Shown here one piece after another: positions 27,381-36,443 of a stretch of 64,000 nucleotides of DNA (position 1 is its first letter; every line of letters begins with the position of its first letter). The translations under genes were made by a program, and so were the position numbers. The DNA comes from Hyphomicrobiales bacterium (lineage in GTDB: Bacteria; Pseudomonadota; Alphaproteobacteria; Rhizobiales; Xanthobacteraceae). Location: contig JAFKKG010000010.1 in NCBI GenBank assembly GCA_017305715.1, positions 331,216 to 395,215 on the forward strand, in the 5' to 3' direction. Below the pieces are notes generated by a model, which saw nothing but the letters and a program-made list of their open reading frames with translations, ran no database searches and had not been told where the DNA came from.

Positions 27381-27611
27381 TCACATCGCCGACAGCATCT
27401 TGTCGCCGCAATAATTGGCGTAGAATTTTCCGCCGCATTGCCGCTTGATCGCCGCACAGCGCGCCGCGGGAGAGGCGTTGGCCGGCACGCTGAACGAGCA
27501 GCCCAATCCGTCGGCGCTCCTGCCCGGCTTGCCGGCGGCGAAGGCTGCGCTGGTGGCGCTGATGCAGAACACCAGCAATGTGGCGGCGGCGATTTCGATC
27601 ATCAATTTCAT
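27381..27611 (-). CDS. 76-residue secreted cysteine-containing protein
   Basis: The ATG at 27611 is preceded by GGAGGAGGATGGGCC, a textbook ribosome-binding site. The product has a signal peptide (MKLMIEIAAATLLVFCISAT to AFAAG) and a small mature part with cysteines in GLGCSF, ARCAAIKRQCGGKFY and ANYCGDK, likely two disulfides. A longer reading from further upstream is unlikely. It is followed at 32 bp by the 53-residue membrane protein. I know no function for it. Confidence 0.75.
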   Translation of the reverse strand: MKLMIEIAAATLLVFCISATSAAFAAGKPGRSADGLGCSFSVPANASPAARCAAIKRQCGGKFYANYCGDKMLSAM

Positions 27612-27664
27612 GGCCCATCCTCCTCCAGCTTCAGGCGATATCCCGCACCTGATACGCAATTCTA

Positions 27665-27681
27665 GCACCCAAATCGGGTGC
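27665..27681. promoter_or_regulatory. Perfect inverted repeat between glgP and the small secreted protein gene
   Basis: GCACCC-AAATC-GGGTGC, in the divergent promoter region. It resembles an NtrC half-site pair but the spacing differs (GCACC-N7-GGTGC, where NtrC sites have N5), so its binder is unassigned. Confidence 0.35.
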
Positions 27682-27814
27682 ACGCAGGCCACCAAATCGG
27701 CCCGGTCCTTGCATAAAAACATACCAGCGCGGTGCACAACAATCGCCTGGACGGTTTCGATTGCGGTGCAAGGCGCGTATCATTTTGTGAGTCTGAACTG
27801 CAGGGATTGACGCG

Positions 27815-30334
<2,520 letters not shown>

Positions 30335-30347
30335 GGCGTTTCTCTCT

Positions 30348-30438
30348 CGTCATGGCCGGGCTTGTCCCGGCCATCCACGTCTTCACAGTATCGCCGCTAG
30401 AAAGACGTGGATGCCCGGGTCAAGCCCGGGCATGACGG
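30348..30438. repeat. Intergenic palindrome, family A
   Basis: The left end CGTCATGGCCGGGCTTGTCC and right end GGTCAAGCCCGGGCATGACG are inverted copies, with inner CCACGTCTT...AAGACGTGG arms. It follows glgP and probably limits read-through into the thioesterase gene. Confidence 0.85.
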
Positions 30439-30536
30439 AGAATCTGCGGCTCCCCTCGCCCCACAACGATTACCCGTCACGTCATTGAATTCATCGCGAT
30501 TGCGGTGATACTGCAAGGCAGTATCCGGGGAATTCC

Positions 30537-31355
30537 ATGCTCACCAAGACACCGCACCTTTTCGACGACGCCACGCAGGTCACCGCCGGCGACAGCCGCT
30601 GGCAGGGCAAGACCAGTCCGGACTACTGGGCCTTTGTCGGCCCGTTCGGCGGCTGCACGGCCGCGACCATCCTGCGCGCCCTGATGGACCATCCCCAGCG
30701 GGCGGGCGATCCGCTGGCGCTCACGGTCAATTTCTGCGCGCCGGTGGCGGAAGGCGCCTTCGATCTCGACGTGCGGCTGGTCAAGGCGAACCGTTCGAGC
30801 CAGCACTGGAGCGTGGAGATGACGCAAGGCGGCGGCGAGGTCGCGACGCTGGCGACCGCCGTATTCGCCGAGCGCCGTCCCTCCTGGTCGCACCAGCAGG
30901 CAACGTTTCCGGACGCCGTGCCGTTCGAACAGGCGCGGCCGTTTCCGCGCATGGGGATGACCTGGACGCACCAGTATGATTTCCGCTTCGTCGAGGGCGA
31001 ACCGAGCTTCTACGGCTCGCCCGCGGCCTCGCCGCTGGACGCCTACTCCAAGCAGTGGATATCCGATTCCACGCCGCGCCAGATCGACATGCTGTCGCTG
31101 ATGTCGATGTCGGACGCCTTTTTCGGCCGGATTTTCCTGGCACGGCGCGAGCTGATCCCGTTCGGCACGGTCTCGATCACGACCTATTTCCATACCGCGT
31201 CGGATGAGCTCGCCGCCGAGGACATCACCCATGTGCTGGCGGTGGCCGACGCCAGGATTTTCCACAGGTCTTATGGCGACCAGAACGGCGAATTGTGGTC
31301 GCCGAATGGACGGCTGCTCGCAACGACGACGCAAATCGCGTATTTTAAGGCGTAG
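30537..31355 (+). CDS. Acyl-CoA thioesterase-like protein (double hotdog)
   Basis: 272-residue protein of the TesB/thioesterase-like superfamily, predicted to hydrolyse acyl-CoA. The N-terminal hotdog includes the W-x-FVGPFGGCTAATILRAL helix and SLTVNF-like strand (LALTVNFCAP). The second hotdog contains MLSLMSMSDAFFGR and TVSITTYFH, where the TesB-type catalytic Asp would be. The acyl chain is unknown. The ATG at 30537 is the first in frame after the repeat. It converges with a TetR gene. Confidence 0.85.
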   Translation: MLTKTPHLFDDATQVTAGDSRWQGKTSPDYWAFVGPFGGCTAATILRALMDHPQRAGDPLALTVNFCAPVAEGAFDLDVRLVKANRSSQHWSVEMTQGGGEVATLATAVFAERRPSWSHQQATFPDAVPFEQARPFPRMGMTWTHQYDFRFVEGEPSFYGSPAASPLDAYSKQWISDSTPRQIDMLSLMSMSDAFFGRIFLARRELIPFGTVSITTYFHTASDELAAEDITHVLAVADARIFHRSYGDQNGELWSPNGRLLATTTQIAYFKA

Positions 31356-31364
31356 GGCGCCGCG

Positions 31365-31961
31365 TCAAGCCAGATTGACCAAATAGCTGACGGCGTCGCG
31401 CGCCGCGGCGCGGTCAAGCGCATCCAGCGCGTTGCCGCCCGGCTCTTCGGAATAGGGACGGCGGCGGCCGAGCAGCCGATCGAGACGGGCCGGCGCGGTC
31501 AGCCGGTTGACCCATTCGCGCGCCAGACTCGTCGCGGCGGGACCCTTGTGGCCTTGCGCCGCCCACCATGAAGCGATCGGCTTTTCCATGATCTCGGAAC
31601 TCTCCTTCACCAGCCTCGCGCCGAGCTTCGGAAAGGTGTCGGCTTCGGCGATCACGAGCCGCTGGACGCCGATCGCGCCGTCCCAGCAGATCAGCTCGAC
31701 CAGGGTTTCGGCGAAGCGCAGCAATTTCGGTTGCCCGGCATCCGTCGGCAATGGCGCCAGGCGGTCACTGAGCCGCGCGAGCGTGCCGTCAATCACCGCC
31801 TCGAGCAACTGCTCCTTGGATTTGAAATTATTGTAGATCGTGCGCTTGGTGACCTTGGCGCGCTCCGCGATCAGATCCATCGACGTTGCGCGGTAACCGA
31901 CCGTCAGGAACGTCGCTTTGGCGGCGTCGATGATCTGTTCGGTCTTGTTGGCAACGGGCAT
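31365..31961 (-). CDS. TetR-family transcriptional regulator
   Basis: 198 residues. The helix-turn-helix is typical: IIDAAKATFLTVGYRATSMDLIAERAKVTKRTIYNNFKSK, spread over residues of about 9-50. The rest is the ligand-binding helical domain. The start at 31961 (MPVANKTEQII) has GGAGG 10 nt upstream. The gene is divergent from a NAD(P)-binding protein gene, and the 107-bp gap carries a large perfect palindrome, so this regulator probably represses that neighbour and itself. Confidence 0.92.
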   Translation of the reverse strand: MPVANKTEQIIDAAKATFLTVGYRATSMDLIAERAKVTKRTIYNNFKSKEQLLEAVIDGTLARLSDRLAPLPTDAGQPKLLRFAETLVELICWDGAIGVQRLVIAEADTFPKLGARLVKESSEIMEKPIASWWAAQGHKGPAATSLAREWVNRLTAPARLDRLLGRRRPYSEEPGGNALDALDRAAARDAVSYLVNLA

Positions 31962-32020
31962 GGCCGTCCGGCCTCCATGGCGATGATGCTGACGCATATA
32001 GAGACGGCCGGGCCTTGACC

Positions 32021-32056
32021 ATAGTCTCTGACTATACTATACCGTATAGTATAGTC
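32021..32056. promoter_or_regulatory. Overlapping operator palindromes of the TetR gene pair
   Basis: A 27-bp perfect palindrome at 32030-32056 has 13-nt arms (GACTATACTATAC and its complement GTATAGTATAGTC) around one base. A second inverted repeat ATAGTC-TCT-GACTAT at 32021-32035 overlaps its left end. It sits just upstream of the NAD(P)-binding gene start (32069), within the divergent promoter region. Confidence 0.75.
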
Positions 32057-32068
32057 TGGAGGTTGAAA

Positions 32069-32887
32069 ATGGCACGCATCGTTGTGGCAGGCGCAAACGG
32101 CAAGGTCGGACGGTTGCTGATTCCTCAACTCGTGGCGACCGGACACGAGGTGATCGCATTGGTACGCACCGAACCGCTGTCATCGGCGACCCTGTGCATC
32201 ACCGACTGGATGAATGCACGCCTGCCGGATGCCGATTCCGGCGACGTGGTCGTTAATCTGACAGGGGACATCAATCCACCGCGAGGCGACTATGAAAGCG
32301 CCAACACGCGAACCGCAGAGCGGCTTCAAGCGCATTTTGGCGGCCGCGCGGCGCAGGCGATCTTCATCAGTTTTCCGGGCGCCAGTGCGATCTCTGCAAA
32401 TCGCTATTTGCGGACCAAGGCGGAAGCCGAGGCGCTGACGCTTGGCACGGCGAGGTGCGCCACCATTCTGCGGACCGTGTACATTTGCGGCAGGCCGGAC
32501 GCCCCGGTGGAAAGCGATTTGCGGCAGCAGACGCCGAAGGGGCGTTCCGCGCGCTGCTTCGGCGATGGGCGGTCGCGATACCGGCCGTTGCTGATCGACG
32601 ACGTCGTTCGCGCAGTGATTGCCTGCATCGATCGGCGCCTGCCGGGTGCCTTTGCGCTGGAGGGAAAACAAATGCTGTCGTCCGACGAAATCATCCGCCT
32701 GCTCAATCAAGACCCGGGCAAGCCGATCCAGCATTTCCCGAAACCGCTCGCGCGCCTGATGGGGCCGATGATCGGCGTCACCAGGGATTTCATCGACATC
32801 CTCGTTGAGGATCAACTCAGTACCGATCCGAACGTCTTCGACGTCTGTGGAGTTGTAGCGGGGTCAGTGCAGCAGGCCTGGCGTTAG
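32069..32887 (+). CDS. NAD(P)-binding NmrA/epimerase-like protein
   Basis: 272 residues with an atypical short-chain Rossmann fold: MARIVVAGANGKVGRLLI holds the GxxGxxG dinucleotide site. Family segments such as VVNLTGDINPP and the SISF-like FISFPGASAIS follow. The YLRTKAEAEAL segment matches the YxxxK region of atypical SDRs. The substrate is unknown. GGAGG lies 7 nt before the ATG at 32069. It is predicted to be controlled by the divergent TetR protein through the palindromes immediately upstream, which suggests induction by a small molecule. Confidence 0.85.
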   Translation: MARIVVAGANGKVGRLLIPQLVATGHEVIALVRTEPLSSATLCITDWMNARLPDADSGDVVVNLTGDINPPRGDYESANTRTAERLQAHFGGRAAQAIFISFPGASAISANRYLRTKAEAEALTLGTARCATILRTVYICGRPDAPVESDLRQQTPKGRSARCFGDGRSRYRPLLIDDVVRAVIACIDRRLPGAFALEGKQMLSSDEIIRLLNQDPGKPIQHFPKPLARLMGPMIGVTRDFIDILVEDQLSTDPNVFDVCGVVAGSVQQAWR

Positions 32888-33040
32888 GGGCTGCAAAACC
32901 TGTGCTCATCATCGAGAGGTGGATTGCCTATTTCAGGGCGGGAGGGAACATACGAGCGTCACGGTCTTTGAATGTATGTCGCGCTTCGAGCAGCGACGGA
33001 CAAGCCGCGCTGCCCACCCAACGGTCCCTGAAGGCACCTC

Positions 33041-34009
33041 ATGTCCGAACCCGACGTCAAGCCCGATATCGCCCTCCTCGGCATCCCCATCGAAATCGGC
33101 GCCTCGCAAGCCGGCACGCTGATGGGGCCCGACGCGCTGCGGACCGCCGGCATCGCGCGCCTGCTCAACCAGTTGGGATTTGCGGTCCAGGATCACGGCG
33201 ATCTCGCGATAGGGCCGATAACATCGGATTCATCGCCGCCGCCGGCCAACGCCAAATTCTACGACGAGGTCAAAACCTGGATTCGGCTGCTCAGCGAACG
33301 CGCCTACCATTTGGCGCGTTCCGGCGCCGTGCCGATCTTCATGGGCGGCGATCATTCGCTGTCGATGGGATCGGTCAACGGCGTCGCGCGCTATTGGCGC
33401 GAACAGGGCCGGCCGCTGTTCGTGCTGTGGCTCGATGCGCATGCCGACTACAACACGCCCCACACCACCATCACCGGCAACATGCATGGCATGTCGTCGG
33501 CCTTCCTGTGCGGCGAAGGCGGGCTTGACGATCTGCTCGGCGATCAGCCGCGCGCGTCGATCACGCCGGACCAGCTCGACCTGTTCGGCGTGCGGTCGAT
33601 CGATCCCCTGGAAAAGCAACTGGTCCATCAGCGCCATGTTGCGATCGCCGACATGCGCGCGCTCGACGAATTCGGTGTCGGCGTGCTGATCCGCCGCGTC
33701 ATCGAGCGCATCAAGGCAAAGAACGGCGTGCTGCATCTGAGCTTCGACGTCGATTTCCTCGATCCGGCCGTGGCGCCCGGCGTCGGCACCACCGTGCCCG
33801 GCGGCGCCACCTACCGAGAGGCGCATCTCATCATGGAGCTGCTGCATGATTCAGACCTGGTGCGCTCGGTCGACATCGTCGAACTCAACCCGTTCCTCGA
33901 CGAGCGCGGCCGCACCGCGCGCGTCGCGGTCGAACTGATCGGCAGCCTGTTCGGCCTGCAGATCACCGACCGGCGGACGCCGACCAATGCGGTGTTGCTG
34001 GGACGATAG
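33041..34009 (+). CDS. rocF: Arginase (ureohydrolase family)
   Basis: 322 residues. The metal ligands are clear: GGDHS near residue 105, WLDAHADYNTP near 135 and SFDVDFLDP near 235, giving the His and Asp pairs of the Mn2+ cluster. TPHTTITGNMHGM matches arginases more than agmatinases, so conversion of arginine to ornithine and urea is favoured. Closely related ureohydrolases cannot be excluded. The gene abuts, stop to stop, the minus-strand hypothetical gene at 34010. Confidence 0.88.
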   Translation: MSEPDVKPDIALLGIPIEIGASQAGTLMGPDALRTAGIARLLNQLGFAVQDHGDLAIGPITSDSSPPPANAKFYDEVKTWIRLLSERAYHLARSGAVPIFMGGDHSLSMGSVNGVARYWREQGRPLFVLWLDAHADYNTPHTTITGNMHGMSSAFLCGEGGLDDLLGDQPRASITPDQLDLFGVRSIDPLEKQLVHQRHVAIADMRALDEFGVGVLIRRVIERIKAKNGVLHLSFDVDFLDPAVAPGVGTTVPGGATYREAHLIMELLHDSDLVRSVDIVELNPFLDERGRTARVAVELIGSLFGLQITDRRTPTNAVLLGR

Positions 34010-34372
34010 CTAGCCCTGCGCGGCGTTGCCGGTAATGAGGCTGGTGTTTCCCGTGACGGGATCGGTGATCGCGGTTTTGATCTGGGCGTTGCCGGCGGAA
34101 GACAGTATGAACTTGCTGTCGCCGATCCGGAACGAGTTATCCTTGATCAGTACGCTCTGGTACTGAACCGTCGAGCCGCTCTGGTATTTGACCTGCGCGC
34201 GAAACCCCTGGACCTGCGAGATCGTGAACTCGAATTTCTGGTTGTTCGAATAGGTCCCGTTCCAGTTGCCCTGATAGCTCGCAGGATCGACATTGGTGTA
34301 GGCCGTGGCTGACGGTGTCGACAGCGATGCCGACGCGTAGCTGTTCTGAAGAATGCTCATGATGTCGCCCAT
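34010..34372 (-). CDS. Hypothetical protein, beta-rich
   Basis: About 120 residues from the ATG at 34372 (MGDIMSILQNSYASAS), or 116 from the next Met. No family recognised. The N-terminus is Ser/Thr/Ala-rich. The core has alternating strands (YQGNWNGTYSNNQKFEFTISQV, split here by eye) and the end is VTGNTSLITGNAAQG. It has no signal peptide and resembles small repeat-type or export-substrate proteins with flexible N-termini; that is only an impression. Its stop codon directly touches that of the convergent arginase gene. Confidence 0.6.
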   Translation of the reverse strand: MGDIMSILQNSYASASLSTPSATAYTNVDPASYQGNWNGTYSNNQKFEFTISQVQGFRAQVKYQSGSTVQYQSVLIKDNSFRIGDSKFILSSAGNAQIKTAITDPVTGNTSLITGNAAQG

Positions 34373-34486
34373 GCAGATGCTCCGTGCCGGCAATCCTGAT
34401 GAGGCACTTACGGGCACAGGAAGTTAACCGGAGCTTGAGCCACTTTGCGGGATGTTGCGGGGAAGCTCACAGACATCTGCGGAAAC

Positions 34487-34516
34487 AAAAAAGGGCGACT
34501 CAAGGAGCCGCCCTTT
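34487..34516 (-). terminator. Intrinsic terminator after pckA
   Basis: Read on the minus strand: AAAGGGCGGCTC, loop CTT, GAGTCGCCC, then a run of T. The stem is long and GC-rich with one mismatch, and lies 23 bp after the pckA stop. It is the clearest rho-independent terminator in the window. Confidence 0.9.
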
Positions 34517-34539
34517 CAACTTCACAATCGGCTTGCGCC

Positions 34540-36156
34540 TTACTCCGCCGCGAGCTTGACCTCGGGGGCGGCGGCGCGGACGTCGGCGTCGACCTGGGCT
34601 TCGAACTTGGCAAAATTCTTCTGGAACATGCCGACCAGCGCGCGCGCGGTCTTGTCGAACTCGGCCTTGTCCTTCCAAGTGTTGACGGGATCGAGGATGT
34701 CGGTGGGCACGCCCGGCAGCGCGGTCGGCACTGCAAAACCGAAATATTTGTCGGTGCGGAATTCGACGTTGCGGAGCGAGCCGTTCAGCGCAGCCGTCAG
34801 CAGGGCCCGGGTCACCTTGATCGGCATCCGGCTTCCGGTGCCGTATTTGCCACCGGTCCAGCCGGTGTTGACCAGCCAGCAGTCGACATTGTGCCTGGCG
34901 ATCAGCTCGCGCAGCATGTTGCCGTAGACGGAGGGATCGAGGGGAAGGAACGGCGAACCGAAGCAGGTGGAAAATTCCGGCTGCGGTTCGTTGCCGAGGC
35001 CGCGTTCGGTGCCGGCGACCTTTGCCGTGTAGCCGGACAGGAAGTGATACATCGCCTGCGCCGGCGTCAGCTTTGCGATCGGCGGCAACACGCCGAAGGC
35101 ATCGGCCGCCAGCATCACGACGTTCTTCGGCTGGCCGGCGCGGCCGGTGCGCGAGGCGTTCGGGATGAAATCGAGCGGATAGGCCGAGCGGGTGTTTTCC
35201 GTCTTCGAGCCGTCGTCGAAATCGGGCACGCGGGTGCGCTCGTCGAGCACCACATTCTCCAGCACCGCGCCAAAACGGTTGGAGGCCGCGAAGATCTCGG
35301 GCTCGGCTTCCGGTGACAGCTTGATGCACTTGGCGTAGCAGCCGCCTTCGAAATTGAAGACGCCGTCCTTGCCCCAGCCATGCTCATCGTCGCCGATCAG
35401 CGTGCGCTTGGGATCGGCCGACAAGGTCGTCTTGCCGGTGCCGGAGAGGCCGAAGAAGATCGCGGTGTCGCCGTCGGGGCCCACATTGGCCGAGCAGTGC
35501 ATCGGCAGCACGCCCTTGGCAGGCAGGTAATAGTTCAGCGTGGTGAACACGCTCTTCTTCATCTCGCCGGCATAGTAAGACCCGCCGATCAGGACGATCT
35601 TGCGGGCGAAATCGATCGCGACGACGTTCTCGGACTTGCAGCCATGGCGTTTGGGATCGGCGCGGAAGCTCGGCAGATCGATGATGGTCAGCTCCGGCAC
35701 GAAGCTTTGCAGCACGGAGGCCTCGGGGCGGATCAGCAGCGTGCGGATGAACAGCGAATGCCAGGCGAGCTCGGTGAAGACGCGGGTCTTGATCTGGAAG
35801 CTCGGATCGGCGCCACCAAAAAGGTCCTGCGCGAACAGCGTCATGCCCTCGGCGTGCTTGAGGAAATCGGCATAGAGCGCGTCGAACTGTTCCGAGGTGA
35901 TCGACTGGTTGCCGGCCCACCACATGTTCTTGTCGGTGGTGGCGTCGCGCACCGTGAACTTGTCCTTCGGGCTGCGGCCGGTGAACTCGCCGGTGTCGGC
36001 GCAGAGCGCGCCATGAGCGGACAACACGGCTTCGCCCGATGAAAGCGAATGTTGGTAGAGCTGCGGCGCGCCCAGGTTCCAATGCACCTGTTTGAGATTT
36101 TTTAAACCGAATTTGTCGGCGCCGAAGGCACCGTTACGTAGACCCGTCTCTTGCAC
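34540..36156 (-). CDS. pckA: ATP-dependent phosphoenolpyruvate carboxykinase, GTG start
   Basis: 538 residues; forms PEP from oxaloacetate in gluconeogenesis. The ATP-binding loop [11 protein letters not shown] is followed by [15 protein letters not shown]. Substrate-binding segments include [10 protein letters not shown] near residue 60 and [13 protein letters not shown] near 205. The GTG at 36156 has GGAGGG five bases upstream. An intrinsic terminator follows. In related genomes pckA is close to chvI, as here, though a CHAT gene and a HugZ-like gene lie between. An FNR/FixK-type box lies upstream. Confidence 0.97.
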   Translation of the reverse strand: MQETGLRNGAFGADKFGLKNLKQVHWNLGAPQLYQHSLSSGEAVLSAHGALCADTGEFTGRSPKDKFTVRDATTDKNMWWAGNQSITSEQFDALYADFLKHAEGMTLFAQDLFGGADPSFQIKTRVFTELAWHSLFIRTLLIRPEASVLQSFVPELTIIDLPSFRADPKRHGCKSENVVAIDFARKIVLIGGSYYAGEMKKSVFTTLNYYLPAKGVLPMHCSANVGPDGDTAIFFGLSGTGKTTLSADPKRTLIGDDEHGWGKDGVFNFEGGCYAKCIKLSPEAEPEIFAASNRFGAVLENVVLDERTRVPDFDDGSKTENTRSAYPLDFIPNASRTGRAGQPKNVVMLAADAFGVLPPIAKLTPAQAMYHFLSGYTAKVAGTERGLGNEPQPEFSTCFGSPFLPLDPSVYGNMLRELIARHNVDCWLVNTGWTGGKYGTGSRMPIKVTRALLTAALNGSLRNVEFRTDKYFGFAVPTALPGVPTDILDPVNTWKDKAEFDKTARALVGMFQKNFAKFEAQVDADVRAAAPEVKLAAE

Positions 36157-36328
36157 GAAGACCCTCCTCGAACCCGCGTATCTTGATCGCGCGAATGCCG
36201 CTAAACGCGCTTCTGTCGCGGTGACCCACTGAATATAGCCTTCCGGCTCCGGTCCGGCGACCTAATACTTGGCAACGCCGTGCTTGCCAAGCCGATCCCG
36301 TGTATTTTGGTTTATTCCAGCCAAGGCG

Positions 36329-36342
36329 TTGATTTGGATCAA
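36329..36342. promoter_or_regulatory. FNR/FixK-type box upstream of pckA
   Basis: TTGATTTGGATCAA is a perfect TTGAT-N4-ATCAA palindrome. It lies 173 bp before the pckA start codon, between the CHAT gene stop and pckA. A class II arrangement would put the pckA transcript start near 36294. Being palindromic it has no strand; no plus-strand gene begins nearby. Confidence 0.6.
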
Positions 36343-36443
36343 ACACTTGCTGCGAGGCAGGGCATTTTGCGCGCTTTCTGCGCGCGACCATCGGTCGCGA
36401 TAGCGCTACCATCCGCTGTTGCGTCGCACAATCCCCGTTAACC

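Noticed and set aside
27665-27681. NtrC binding site before glgP
   Set aside because: Half-sites match GCACC/GGTGC but the spacer is 7 instead of 5 bases, so I kept it only as an unassigned palindrome.
36134-36412. Possible 92-residue gene upstream of pckA
   Set aside because: Overlaps the pckA start and FixK-type box, has no convincing ribosome site, and its composition is basic and unpatterned.
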